A stretch of DNA of 10,367 nt from Gammaproteobacteria bacterium (lineage in GTDB: Bacteria; Pseudomonadota; Gammaproteobacteria; Eutrophobiales; Eutrophobiaceae), in contig VYCZ01000316.1 of assembly GCA_009843675.1 (NCBI GenBank), positions 1 through 10,367 on the forward strand, in the 5' to 3' direction. Under the pieces are notes generated by a model. It ran no database searches. It worked only from the letters and a program-made list of their open reading frames with translations, and was not told the DNA's origin. This document shows positions 1 to 7,418 of the stretch, in pieces. Within the stretch, counting starts at the first letter, position 1, and the number at the start of each line of letters is the position of its first letter. A program made the translations under genes and the position numbers.

Positions 1-163
1 GCAAAGCCTTGCTCAGGTTGGTCATATCGGCAAAATCGGTCACTCCCTGGTGGTAGACCCATTTCATCACTTGCGTTGCGCGAAAAGGTTGTTCCTCCAT
101 GCAGGTAAAATAATCCCTCATCGCAGTGTGATTCAGGTCAAACAGGTTTACACTGGGGTCCAT
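1..163 (-). CDS. rlmN: 23S rRNA (adenine-C2)-methyltransferase RlmN, N-terminal part, cut by window edge
   Basis: Only the first 54 codons are present; the gene continues beyond the left edge. The translation begins MDPSVNLFDLNHTAMRDYF and continues through EQPFRATQVMKWVYHQGV to DMTNLSKAL. This closely follows the start of E. coli RlmN (a leucine-rich DLN segment, then KPFRADQVMKWMYH and a DEMT...K segment). RlmN is a radical SAM enzyme that methylates C2 of A2503 in 23S rRNA and A37 in some tRNAs. Its radical SAM cysteines lie further downstream and cannot be checked here. The start is 7 bases after the ndk stop codon, so the two genes are probably co-transcribed; the ndk-rlmN order is common in gammaproteobacteria. 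The Shine-Dalgarno sequence is weak (AGG inside the end of ndk), which fits translational coupling. The enzyme needs a 4Fe-4S cluster, a possible link to the suf genes upstream. Confidence 0.9.
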   Translation of the reverse strand, partial: MDPSVNLFDLNHTAMRDYFTCMEEQPFRATQVMKWVYHQGVTDFADMTNLSKAL

Positions 164-170
164 GGGCGGA

Positions 171-611
171 TTACCTGGCGCGCGGACAAATTTCCTCTGC
201 GCGGAAAAAGAAGCTTATTTCGTTCTGTGCCGTATCCGGCGCGTCCGAGCCATGAACCGCATTTTCTCCCTGGTCGCCGTCGCGATCGCAGAAGTCTGCC
301 CGGATGGTGCCGGGTTCGGCGTTCCTGGGAAAGGTCGCCCCCATCAGTTCGCGGTTCCTGGTTATGGCGTCTTCGCCTTCCAGCACCTGTACCATGATGG
401 GGCCTGAAGTCATGAAATCCACCAGTTCGCGGAAGAAAGGTTTCTCGCTGTGCACGGAGTAAAATTCGGAAGCCCGCTGCTCGTTCAGATGCAGCATTTT
501 TGCCGCAACGATTTTCAGGCCTGCGTCTTCAAAGCGCCGGTATATCGCTCCAATCAGGTTTCCGGCTACAGCATCCGGCTTGATAATTGACAAGGTTTGC
601 TCGATGGACAT
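171..611 (-). CDS. ndk: Nucleoside diphosphate kinase
   Basis: A 146-residue cytosolic kinase that moves the terminal phosphate from ATP to other (d)NDPs through a phosphohistidine. The start [15 protein letters not shown], the [15 protein letters not shown] segment, [17 protein letters not shown] and the active-site NAVHGSD (His120, equivalent to E. coli His117) are all family hallmarks. The tail EEICPRAR matches the E. coli ending. Two things are unusual. The loop just before the active histidine is three residues longer than in E. coli Ndk and is acidic ([10 protein letters not shown]). Also, Phe94 follows GAT, where a small polar or acidic residue is usual. The start codon is preceded by an A-rich stretch with no Shine-Dalgarno sequence. 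It lies 109 bases after sufT, so it may have its own promoter or be read from the suf transcript, and it is followed 7 bases later by rlmN. Confidence 0.96.
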   Translation of the reverse strand: MSIEQTLSIIKPDAVAGNLIGAIYRRFEDAGLKIVAAKMLHLNEQRASEFYSVHSEKPFFRELVDFMTSGPIMVQVLEGEDAITRNRELMGATFPRNAEPGTIRADFCDRDGDQGENAVHGSDAPDTAQNEISFFFRAEEICPRAR

Positions 612-624
612 TTTTTTGTTGCTT

Positions 625-630
625 TTTATA
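625..630 (-). promoter_or_regulatory. Possible -10 element for ndk
   Basis: On the minus strand TATAAA lies 14 bases before the ndk start codon. This is too close to leave much leader, and no good -35 hexamer is seen 16-18 bases upstream (the best is CGGTTT). The A/T-rich run between it and the ATG lacks a Shine-Dalgarno sequence. The gap 612-720 shows no other gene. Weak evidence only. Confidence 0.2.
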
Positions 631-650
631 TGGTTGAACTTGATAACAAA

Positions 651-664
651 CCGGATATTTCCGG
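651..664 (-). terminator. Short CCGGA/TCCGG hairpin between sufT and ndk
   Basis: An inverted repeat (CCGGA, four-base AATA loop, TCCGG on the minus strand) lies about 57 bases past the sufT stop codon and is followed by TTTGTTAT. The stem is only 5 base pairs and the T tract is interrupted. If it acts at all it is a weak or partial terminator at the end of the suf operon; it could also be chance. Confidence 0.2.
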
Positions 665-720
665 GATAACCGCTGATTCTACTAATAATAACGGCCAGTT
701 GTCAGCCATTGGTAATACGG

Positions 721-1272
721 TTACAACAATCCGGTTTCAAGGCGCGCCGCTTCGGTCATCATGTCCGGACTCCAGGGCGGGTCGAAGGTCAGTTCAACGT
801 TTACCTTGCCGACATTCGGCGCCATGGCGATTTTAGTCTGTACGTCAGCCGCCAGGAAATCGCCCATGCCGCAGGCCGGCGCGGTAAGCGTCATGAGCAC
901 GTCCACCTGGTTATCCCCCTCTTCCGATTGTGATATCCGGCAATCATATACCAGGCCGAGTTCAACGATGTTTATCGGGATCTCCGGGTCATAACAGGTG
1001 CGCATCTGCTCCCAGAGGTGCGCTTCATTGATCGAACCGTCCGGGTTGGCTTCCTGGTCCAGGTTCAGATAGTCGGCCGCATCAAAGCCGAGGGCATCCG
1101 CGTCCTTCGGTCCCACCTGGGCCAGGTTGCCGTTGACATTGACCGTGTAGTTCCCGCCCAGGGCCTGGGTAATGAACACCAGGCTGCCTTCCGGCAACGT
1201 GATCGGGGTCCCCGTGGGGATGAGTATCGCGTCGCATTCGCGCACTACCGTGACAGGGTCGTTGGTGTACAT
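721..1272 (-). CDS. sufT: SufT, DUF59/MIP18-family iron-sulfur maturation factor
   Basis: A 183-residue protein with the two-part SufT layout. An N-terminal region (about 1-60) carries the segments PTGTPITLPEGSLVFITQ and ALGGNYTVNVNG. A C-terminal DUF59/MIP18 domain (about 85-183) carries YDPEIPINIVELGLVYD, LTAPACGMGDFLA (with the conserved cysteine) and VELTFDPPWSPDMMTEAARL. The N-terminal segment separates SufT from stand-alone DUF59 proteins such as PaaD. In Staphylococcus, SufT helps mature Fe-S proteins when demand is high, and DUF59 proteins generally act in cluster insertion or transfer. It is the last suf gene here, starting 2 bases after the sufU stop codon with a GGA-type ribosome site inside the end of sufU. 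The family assignment is secure; the exact step in this organism is inferred. Confidence 0.93.
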   Translation of the reverse strand: MYTNDPVTVVRECDAILIPTGTPITLPEGSLVFITQALGGNYTVNVNGNLAQVGPKDADALGFDAADYLNLDQEANPDGSINEAHLWEQMRTCYDPEIPINIVELGLVYDCRISQSEEGDNQVDVLMTLTAPACGMGDFLAADVQTKIAMAPNVGKVNVELTFDPPWSPDMMTEAARLETGLL

Positions 1273-1274
1273 GG

Positions 1275-1724
1275 TTATTCCGTGGACACCGGGGCGTCAT
1301 CGCCCGCCAGCAGCGCGCGCAAGGTGTGCCAGCACAAGGTTGCGCACTTCACCCGGCTTGGATACTCCCGCACCCCTGCCAGGACCGCCAGTTTTCCCAT
1401 GGCGGCCAGGTCGATCACCCGGGAGGAATCGGTCAGCAGTTCATGGAAGTCGGTGAAGATGGTCCCGGCTTCCTGTACGGACTTCCCCTTGATGCCCTCC
1501 GTCATCAACGATGCCGATGCAATGGAGATGGCGCAGCCGGAGCCGTCGAAACTGATATCGGAGATTCGGTCGTCATCCAGGTTCAGGTACAGTGTCAAGC
1601 GGTCGCCGCACAGGGGATTGAACCCCTCCAGGGTCCTCCCGGCGGGATCCAGCTTGCCGAAATTCCTGGGGCTGCGGTTGTGATCGACGATCACTTCCTG
1701 GTAGAGGTCTTTTACGTCGAACAT
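1275..1724 (-). CDS. sufU: SufU-type sulfur acceptor / IscU-like protein
   Basis: A 149-residue IscU-fold protein. The sequence shows DHNRSPRNFG (14-23), NPLCGDRL with Cys39 and Asp41, GSGCAIS with Cys64, and RVKCATLCWHTL with Cys127. These match the zinc ligands and sulfur-accepting cysteine of Bacillus SufU. The region between the second and third cysteines is long (about 62 residues, including SLMTEGIKGKSVQEA), which is the SufU insertion missing from IscU. There is no LPPVK motif for HscA, so this is not a chaperone-dependent IscU. SufU takes persulfide sulfur from the SufS cysteine; SufE does this job in E. coli, and no sufE is seen in the window. An extra cysteine, Cys131, follows the third conserved one. 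The start is 5 bases after the sufS stop. Confidence 0.93.
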   Translation of the reverse strand: MFDVKDLYQEVIVDHNRSPRNFGKLDPAGRTLEGFNPLCGDRLTLYLNLDDDRISDISFDGSGCAISIASASLMTEGIKGKSVQEAGTIFTDFHELLTDSSRVIDLAAMGKLAVLAGVREYPSRVKCATLCWHTLRALLAGDDAPVSTE

Positions 1725-1729
1725 GGCGC

Positions 1730-2980
1730 TTACTTGAAAATATTATTTGCCTTGTCGATCCCGGCGACCAGTTTGTCCACTTCTTCCCTGGTGTTGTAGA
1801 AGGCGAACGAGGCCCTGGCCGTAGCGGGTATGCCATAGCGTTCCATGACCGGCATGGCGCAATGATGGCCGGTCCGGATGGCTATCCCTTCATGGTCGAG
1901 TATGGTGCCGAGGTCGTGGGGGTGGATCCCGTCCATCACGAAGGACAGGATGCCGGCTTTCTGTGCCGCCGTGCCGATCGGCCTCAGGCCCTGGACGTCA
2001 GCGGCGGCCAGGGTGGCGTACTGCAATAGATCGTGTTCATAATCACGGATCCTGTCCATATCGACCTCGTTGACGTAGTCGACCGCGGCGCCCAGGCCGA
2101 TTACGCCGGCGATGTACGGCGTGCCCGCTTCGAACTTGTAGGGCAGGTCGTTGTACAGGGTCTTTTCGAAAGTGACCATCTTGATCATGTCGCCGCCGCC
2201 GTGGTACGGGGGCATGGCATCCAGCAGCGCCTGTTTCCCGTAGAGCACGCCGATGCCCGTCGGCCCGAACAGTTTATGGCCCGAGAAGGCGTAGAAGTCA
2301 CAATCCAGCGCAGCCATGTCCAGCCTTGTATGGGGCGCCGCCTGGGCGCCGTCGATGACCGTGACCGCGCCGGCTGCATGAGCCAGGGCCGTGATTTCGG
2401 CGACCGGGTTGATGGTGCCCAGGGCATTGGAGACATGGCCGACCGCCACGATCCGGGTGTTGTCGCCCAGCAGGTTTTTATACTCGTCCATATCGAGTTC
2501 GCCGGCGTCATTGATGGGGATGACTTTCAGCAGGGCGCCGGTCTGTTCGCATAACAGTTGCCAGGGGACGATATTGGAATGGTGCTCCATTTCGGAGACG
2601 ATGATCTCATCCCCGGCGCCGAGTCTGCTCCTGCCGTAGCTTTGCGCAACCAGGTTGATTCCTTCCGTTGTCCCGCGCACGAAAATGATTTCCTGGTGCG
2701 ATGCGGCATTGATGAAGGTTTGAATCTTCTTCCGGGCCGCCTCGTAGGCTTCCGTTGCCAGTTCGCTCAAGGTATGTACACCGCGGTGGATGTTGGAATT
2801 GTAGCCGCGGTAGTACTCGTCCAGCGTCTCGAGGACCCGGCGCGGTTTTTGCGCCGTTGCGGCATTGTCCAGGTACACCAGCGGCTTGTCCCGCACCTTG
2901 CGCGCCAGGACCGGGAAATCCGCGCGGTACGAGTGTACGGGAAACTCGGGAGCGTCCACTGGTTGTACTGCGACCGTCAT
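1730..2980 (-). CDS. sufS: Cysteine desulfurase SufS
   Basis: A 416-residue class V aminotransferase-fold, PLP-dependent enzyme that removes sulfur from L-cysteine as an enzyme-bound persulfide. Visible motifs are the start of the fold VYLDNAATAQKP (35-46), NIHRGVHTLSE (63-73), the PLP-stacking histidine region EMEHHSNIVPW (130-140), IDGAQAAPH (209-217), the PLP-binding lysine in FSGHKLFGPTG (Lys236), and the catalytic cysteine in RTGHHCAMP (Cys374). The RTGHHCA context without the long IscS loop marks it as group II (SufS/CsdA). It overlaps the sufD stop codon by 4 bases (ATGA) and has a good AAGGAG ribosome site 9 bases upstream. Its partner is probably the SufU encoded next. Confidence 0.96.
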   Translation of the reverse strand: MTVAVQPVDAPEFPVHSYRADFPVLARKVRDKPLVYLDNAATAQKPRRVLETLDEYYRGYNSNIHRGVHTLSELATEAYEAARKKIQTFINAASHQEIIFVRGTTEGINLVAQSYGRSRLGAGDEIIVSEMEHHSNIVPWQLLCEQTGALLKVIPINDAGELDMDEYKNLLGDNTRIVAVGHVSNALGTINPVAEITALAHAAGAVTVIDGAQAAPHTRLDMAALDCDFYAFSGHKLFGPTGIGVLYGKQALLDAMPPYHGGGDMIKMVTFEKTLYNDLPYKFEAGTPYIAGVIGLGAAVDYVNEVDMDRIRDYEHDLLQYATLAAADVQGLRPIGTAAQKAGILSFVMDGIHPHDLGTILDHEGIAIRTGHHCAMPVMERYGIPATARASFAFYNTREEVDKLVAGIDKANNIFK

Positions 2981-4320
2981 TGCATGAACTCCTTGATCAG
3001 GTCGGTATCGGGTAACTCGCCGGCAATGCTTTGTTCCAGCCGTTCGCGTATTTCAGGGAACCTGATGTCCCGGATGACCTCATCGGCGAATGCATAGGTC
3101 AACAGGCTTCTGGCGGTGTCCTCGTCCACCGCCCGGGAGCGCAGGTAGAACAACATATTCTCATCCAGCCGCCCGACCGTCGCGCCGTGGCTGCACTTGA
3201 CGTCATCCGCGTAGATCTCCAGTTCCGGCTTGGTGTCGACCTCTGCGTCGGTGGAGAGCAGCAGGTTGGCATTGGACTGGTGCGCCTCGGTTTTCTGGGC
3301 CTGCTCGTGAACGATTACCTTGCCGTTGAAGACGGCGCGCGAACGCCCGTTCATGATGCCCCGGTAATGCTCGTTGCTGGTTGTGTGGGGTTGCTTATGC
3401 TCTACCAGGGTATGGTTGTCGACGTGTTGCCGGTTGCCGGTCAGGTACAGGCCGTTAAGGTTGATTTCCGCGCCCGGCTCAACCAGTTCGACATCGATGT
3501 CCCAGCGCGCCAGTTTTCCGCCCAGTGACAGGGCATGGCAATCAACACGGCTGTCGGCCTCCTGCCTGATCCGGGTTTTGCCGATATGGTATGCGCGTTG
3601 GCTTTCCTGCTGGATTTTGTAATAGTCCAGGCGCGCGCCGGCCTGTGCCAGGATACTGGTATGGGTATTGGTGAAATATTCCGAATCCGGGAAGCCGGCA
3701 TAAGTCTCGATGATGCTGGCGCCGGCCTGGCGGCCCAATGCGATCAGGTTACGTGGATGCGACATTGGTGAGGGTTGGGACGGTTGGGTTTCATCCTCCC
3801 GGCCGCCCAGGTGGATGATATGTACCGGCGCCGGGATTTCCATCCCGTCCGGTACGTGGACCAGGACACCGTCGTTGAGGAATGCCGTGTTCAGGGCGGT
3901 AAACGCGTGCCCGATATCCTCGTTGCCGAAATATCGCTCCAGCAATTCGGCATTCCCGTCCCCGTCAGATTGTAATGCGCGCACGGTTGCCCCGGACGGC
4001 AGGTCCGGGGTACGCGACAGTTCGGCGGAAAAGCTGCCGTTTATGAACACCAGTTCGTGGCAGTCAAGCCGGGAGAAACGCAGCTTCTCCACCAGCGCAT
4101 CATCGATGTCAGCAGCGGGGAGTTCCCCTAGCGTGAATTTTCTCCTGGTAATGGGCGAGACATCGGTGTATTTCCACTGTTCCGTCCTGCGCGTGGGGAA
4201 ACCGTGGGTTTTCAGGTAGTCCAAGGCATCGGAACGGCGCTGCACCGGCCATGAGGCCGCCAGGGTATCCCGGAACCGGTCGTACTCCGCGAGATAGTGG
4301 CTGACGGCTGCCTCGCTCAT
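2977..4320 (-). CDS. sufD: SufD, Fe-S assembly scaffold subunit
   Basis: A 447-residue protein of the SufB/SufD family. The N-terminal half is variable and holds TRRTEQWKYTDVSPI, a typical SufD segment. The C-terminal half holds the beta-helix core, with HVDNHTLVEHKQPHT, the RAVFNGKVIVHEQAQKT segment, and ADDVKCSHGATVGRLDEN. Cys376 and His378 in the CSHG motif correspond to the conserved Cys358/His360 region of E. coli SufD, where the histidine is needed for de novo cluster formation with SufB. SufD pairs with SufB and binds one SufC subunit in the SufBC2D complex. The start overlaps the sufC stop codon (ATGA) and the end overlaps the sufS start, so translation of all three is probably coupled. 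Confidence 0.96.
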   Translation of the reverse strand: MSEAAVSHYLAEYDRFRDTLAASWPVQRRSDALDYLKTHGFPTRRTEQWKYTDVSPITRRKFTLGELPAADIDDALVEKLRFSRLDCHELVFINGSFSAELSRTPDLPSGATVRALQSDGDGNAELLERYFGNEDIGHAFTALNTAFLNDGVLVHVPDGMEIPAPVHIIHLGGREDETQPSQPSPMSHPRNLIALGRQAGASIIETYAGFPDSEYFTNTHTSILAQAGARLDYYKIQQESQRAYHIGKTRIRQEADSRVDCHALSLGGKLARWDIDVELVEPGAEINLNGLYLTGNRQHVDNHTLVEHKQPHTTSNEHYRGIMNGRSRAVFNGKVIVHEQAQKTEAHQSNANLLLSTDAEVDTKPELEIYADDVKCSHGATVGRLDENMLFYLRSRAVDEDTARSLLTYAFADEVIRDIRFPEIRERLEQSIAGELPDTDLIKEFMQ

Positions 4321-5072
4321 GCGGCTTTGGCTCCCTGTCTTACCCAGTCGTAGCCTTTTTCCTCAAGCTCGACGGCCAGGCCGCGGTCACCGGACCTGAT
4401 AATCTTTCCGTCCGACAGCACATGCACGTAGTCGGGCGCGATGTAGTTCAGCAGGCGCTGGTAATGGGTGACCAGGACGATTGCGCGGGACTCGGCGCGC
4501 AGCGTATTAACGCCTTCGGCAACGGTTTTCAGCGCGTCGATATCCAGGCCCGAATCAGTTTCATCCAGGATAGCCAGGCGCGGCTCCAGTACCGCCATCT
4601 GAAAAATTTCGTTGCGTTTCTTTTCGCCGCCCGAAAAGCCCTCGTTAACGGACCGGTTCAGCAGGCTCTCGTCCATCTTCACCAGTTGCATTCTTTGCCG
4701 GACTACCTGCAGGAATTCAACTGCGTCCAGGGGGGGCTGTCCCCGGTGCGCGCGGATCGCGTTCAGCGCGGCCTTGAGCAGGTAGATGTTGTTCACCCCG
4801 GGGATTTCCACAGGGTACTGGAACGCAAGGAAAATGCCTTCCCGGGCCCTTTCTTCCGGGGAGAGCTCAAACAGGTCGCGTCCTTCATATTCGACCGCGC
4901 CGCCCGTGACATCATAGCCGTCCTTTCCTGCCAGTATGTTTGCAAGGGTGCTTTTGCCCGAACCGTTGGGCCCCATGATGGCATGCACTTCCCCGGCGTT
5001 TACCGACAGGTTCAGGCCTTTCAAAATCTGTTTTTCCTCAACCCTGACCTGTAAATCTTTAATCGTTAACAT
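4317..5072 (-). CDS. sufC: SufC, ABC-type ATPase of the SufBCD complex
   Basis: A 251-residue soluble ABC ATPase. It shows Walker A GPNGSGKS (34-41, Lys40), the Q-loop at FQYPVEIPG (Gln85), the signature SGGEKKRNEI (147-156), Walker B LAILDETDSGLD (Asp170, Glu171) and the switch histidine in VTHYQRLL (His203). The signature SGGEKKR and the ETDSGLDIDAL segment are specific to SufC rather than to transporter ATPases, and no membrane partner is encoded nearby. ATP binding makes SufC dimerise and opens the SufB-SufD interface for cluster assembly. The start codon shares one base with the sufB stop (TAATG); a GAGGGAG ribosome site lies inside the end of sufB. Confidence 0.97.
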   Translation of the reverse strand: MLTIKDLQVRVEEKQILKGLNLSVNAGEVHAIMGPNGSGKSTLANILAGKDGYDVTGGAVEYEGRDLFELSPEERAREGIFLAFQYPVEIPGVNNIYLLKAALNAIRAHRGQPPLDAVEFLQVVRQRMQLVKMDESLLNRSVNEGFSGGEKKRNEIFQMAVLEPRLAILDETDSGLDIDALKTVAEGVNTLRAESRAIVLVTHYQRLLNYIAPDYVHVLSDGKIIRSGDRGLAVELEEKGYDWVRQGAKAA

Positions 5073-6520
5073 TATCCGACTGCTCCCTCCAAGGTGATAT
5101 TCAGTAGTTTCTGTGCCTCCACGGCGAATTCCATAGGCAGTTCCTTGAAGACATCCTTGCAGAAACCGTTCACGATCATGTTCACGGCGTCTTCCTCGTC
5201 AATCCCGCGCTGGCGGCAGTAGAACAACTGGTCGTCGCTGATTTTGGACGTGGTGGCCTCGTGTTCGACGATGGCGCCGGCGTTCCCGGTCTCGATATAG
5301 GGAAAGGTATGGGCGCCGCAGGTATCGCCCATCAACAGGGAATCACACTGTGTATAGTTGCGGGCGTTGTCCGCATTCTTGCTTATCTTGACCAGGCCGC
5401 GGTAGGCATTCTGCGCCTTGCCGGCGGAAATGCCCTTGGAGATAATGGTGCTGCGGGTGTTCTTGCCGAGATGAATCATCTTGGTGCCGGTATCGGCCTG
5501 CTGGTAATTGTTCGTGACCGCGACGGAGTAGAACTCGCCGCTGGAATTGTCGCCGCGCAGGATACAGCTCGGGTATTTCCAGGTAATCGCCGAGCCGGTT
5601 TCGACCTGGGTCCAGGAAATCCTGGAACCCGCGCCGCGGCAATCGCCGCGCTTGGTGACGAAGTTATAGATGCCGCCGACGCCGTTTTCATCGCCGGGGT
5701 ACCAGTTCTGCACGGTCGAGTACTTGATCTCGGCGTTATCGAGTGCAACCAGTTCCACCACTGCCGCATGCAACTGGTTTTCATCGCGCATGGGCGCCGT
5801 GCAGCCTTCCAGGTAGCTCACGTAACTGCCTTCCTCGGCCACGATCAGGGTCCTTTCAAACTGTCCGGTATTGGCCGCGTTGATGCGGAAGTATGTGGAC
5901 AGTTCCATCGGGCAGCGGGTATTTTTCGGAATGAAACAGAACGAACCATCGGTAAAAACCGCAGAGTTCAACGCGGCATAATAGTTGTCCGCAACCGGCA
6001 CGACGCTGCCCAGGTATTCCCGTACCAGGTCGGGATGGTTTTGCACCGCCTCGGAAAATGAGCAGAAGACGACACCAGCGTCCGCCAGTTTCTCCTTGAA
6101 CGTCGTCGCCACTGACACACTGTCGAATACCGCATCCACCGCGACGCCGGCCAGCATCTTCTGTTCGTGCAGCGGAATGCCGAGCTTCTCGTAGGTTTCC
6201 AGCAGTTTCGGATCCACTTCATCCAGGCTCTTGGGGCCATCCTCCTTTGCTTTCGGGGCCGAGTAATAGGATATGGCCTGATAGTCGATGGTCGGGTAAT
6301 GCACGTGCGCCCAGCCCGGTTCAGTCATGCGGGTCCAGTGCCGGAACGCGTCGAGACGCCATTCCAGCAACCACTCGGGTTCCTCCTTCTTGGCGGATAT
6401 CAGCGCTATCACGTCCTCGTTGAGGCCGGGGGCGACGGTATCCGTGTCGATGTCCGTGACGAAACCGTGTTCGTATTCCTTGTGTACCAGTTCTTCGACT
6501 TTTGCCGTTTCGTCAGTCAT
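5072..6520 (-). CDS. sufB: SufB, Fe-S assembly scaffold subunit
   Basis: A 482-residue protein with a typical SufB length. Diagnostic segments include [27 protein letters not shown] text near 128-137, [19 protein letters not shown], and the C-terminal run [20 protein letters not shown] followed by [18 protein letters not shown] and [13 protein letters not shown]. Cys392 matches E. coli Cys405, the sulfur-receiving residue, and His420/Glu421 match E. coli His433/Glu434, which are needed for cluster formation. SufB accepts sulfur from the desulfurase pair and builds a 4Fe-4S cluster with SufC and SufD. It starts 3 bases after the end of the A-type carrier gene, with an AAGAGTAGG ribosome site overlapping that end. 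Confidence 0.97.
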   Translation of the reverse strand: MTDETAKVEELVHKEYEHGFVTDIDTDTVAPGLNEDVIALISAKKEEPEWLLEWRLDAFRHWTRMTEPGWAHVHYPTIDYQAISYYSAPKAKEDGPKSLDEVDPKLLETYEKLGIPLHEQKMLAGVAVDAVFDSVSVATTFKEKLADAGVVFCSFSEAVQNHPDLVREYLGSVVPVADNYYAALNSAVFTDGSFCFIPKNTRCPMELSTYFRINAANTGQFERTLIVAEEGSYVSYLEGCTAPMRDENQLHAAVVELVALDNAEIKYSTVQNWYPGDENGVGGIYNFVTKRGDCRGAGSRISWTQVETGSAITWKYPSCILRGDNSSGEFYSVAVTNNYQQADTGTKMIHLGKNTRSTIISKGISAGKAQNAYRGLVKISKNADNARNYTQCDSLLMGDTCGAHTFPYIETGNAGAIVEHEATTSKISDDQLFYCRQRGIDEEDAVNMIVNGFCKDVFKELPMEFAVEAQKLLNITLEGAVG

Positions 6521-6523
6521 GGC

Positions 6524-6880
6524 CTACTCTTGATCTGTCTGTTCATCGGAGATGTTGAAGCTCTCCCCGCAGCCGCAGGTCTGGCTTACGTTAGGGTTGT
6601 GGAAGCGGAAGCCCTCGTTCAGCCCTTCCCTGACGAAATCCAGTTCCGTCCCGGCGAGGTAACGCAGGCTCTGCTCGTCGATCACGACGGTGACGCCGTT
6701 CGTCTCAAATGCGGTATCGTGGTCATTGACGGCCTCTGCCGCCTCGATTACATACTGGTAACCGGAGCAACCCGTAGGCTTCACCCCGACCCGCAGGCCG
6801 ACCCCTCCGCCATTTTTTTCCAGGTACCCCTTCACGTGCTCCGCGGCACGGTCGGTTAGTGCAATTTCATTGTTCGACAT
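6524..6880 (-). CDS. sufA: A-type Fe-S carrier protein, SufA/IscA-like
   Basis: A 118-residue HesB/IscA-family protein. The three conserved cysteines are present: Cys38 in VKPTGCSGYQY and Cys102/Cys104 in QTCGCGESF near the C terminus. A-type carriers receive clusters from the scaffold and pass them to target proteins. It lies between iscR and sufB, 24 bases after iscR, with a strong GAGGTGA ribosome site just before the ATG. The sequence alone does not firmly separate SufA from IscA or ErpA. The operon position favours SufA, although an IscA left over from an older isc operon is possible. The short acidic tail (SDEQTDQE) is unremarkable. Confidence 0.88.
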   Translation of the reverse strand: MSNNEIALTDRAAEHVKGYLEKNGGGVGLRVGVKPTGCSGYQYVIEAAEAVNDHDTAFETNGVTVVIDEQSLRYLAGTELDFVREGLNEGFRFHNPNVSQTCGCGESFNISDEQTDQE

Positions 6881-6904
6881 CTTTCACCTCGGTTCTTTAT
6901 CCGG

Positions 6905-7354
6905 TCACAATTGAAACATGACGTGATCCTGCCTGGCGGATACCTGTTTCACCGAACGCCGCTCAACCAGGTCCGACAGGCTGATAGCGCTCAGAAAGTC
7001 TGTAATATGCAGGCTCAGGTCTTCCCACAGGTCGTGGGTCAGGCAGCGCTCGTCCGCCTGGCAGTTCTGATTGCCGCCGCAACGGGTAGCATCAACCTGT
7101 TCATCAACGGCGCGAATCACATCCGCCACGGAAATGTCGGAACCCGGCAATTGCAGGCGGTACCCTCCGCCGGGCCCCCTGGCGCTGGCGATTAGACCGT
7201 CTTTACGCAAACGAAGGAACAACTGCTCCAGGTAGGACAATGATATCCCCTGGCGCCTGGCTATGTCCGTCAGGCTGACCGGCCCGAGATCTTCATGCAG
7301 GGCCAGGTCCAGCATCGCGGTCACGGCGTATCGGCCTTTGGTTGTCAAACGCAT
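6905..7354 (-). CDS. iscR: Rrf2-family Fe-S cluster regulator IscR
   Basis: A 149-residue transcription factor. The start [19 protein letters not shown], the helix-turn-helix region [19 protein letters not shown] with Glu43, the wing RGPGGGY, and the cluster-binding set Cys92, Cys98, Cys104 and His107 (VDATRCGG...[10 protein letters not shown]) match E. coli IscR almost position for position. The E. coli protein is longer (162 residues); the C-terminal tail is cut short here. With a 2Fe-2S cluster, IscR binds type 1 sites and represses; the apo form binds only type 2 sites. Two type 1 boxes lie directly upstream, so autoregulation of the whole suf operon is likely. The ribosome site is AGGA about 9 bases before the ATG. 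Confidence 0.96.
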   Translation of the reverse strand: MRLTTKGRYAVTAMLDLALHEDLGPVSLTDIARRQGISLSYLEQLFLRLRKDGLIASARGPGGGYRLQLPGSDISVADVIRAVDEQVDATRCGGNQNCQADERCLTHDLWEDLSLHITDFLSAISLSDLVERRSVKQVSARQDHVMFQL

Positions 7355-7384
7355 AACAGGTGTCCTGCAGGTTAGGGGAGGCGT

Positions 7385-7413
7385 ATGCTTACATACCTGA
7401 CTAATTTAGTCAA
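7385..7413 (-). promoter_or_regulatory. Promoter for the iscR-suf operon
   Basis: On the minus strand a -35 element TTGACT (7408-7413) is followed after 17 bases by AAGCAT (7385-7390). The -10 is poor (3 of 6) but is preceded by TGT, an extended -10 feature. The -35 lies inside IscR box 1, so repressor binding would block RNA polymerase. The predicted leader is about 24 bases. The -35 and the overlap are seen directly; the -10 choice is tentative. Confidence 0.6.
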
Positions 7414-7417
7414 GTAT
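7393..7417 (-). promoter_or_regulatory. IscR type 1 binding site, box 1
   Basis: A 25-base near-palindrome whose plus-strand core is ctgactaatttagtcaa (7397-7413), flanked by ATAC on the left and GTAT on the right. It fits the published E. coli type 1 consensus (ATAS, then YYGACTRWWWYAGTCRR, then STAT) at every position. It overlaps the -35 hexamer of the operon promoter, as expected for repression by cluster-bound IscR. Confidence 0.88.
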
Positions 7418-7418
7418 T

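Noticed and set aside
1018..1683. Plus-strand open frame of 221 codons
   Set aside because: It lies antisense to sufU and sufT, shows no family motif, and its composition is explained by the opposite-strand genes.
1275..1724. Calling this gene iscU
   Set aside because: It lacks the LPPVK chaperone motif and has the long SufU-type insertion between the second and third cysteines.
5261..6061. Plus-strand open frame of 266 codons
   Set aside because: It is antisense to sufB, low in recognisable structure and rich in Gly/Ala/Val as expected for an antisense shadow of a GC-rich gene.
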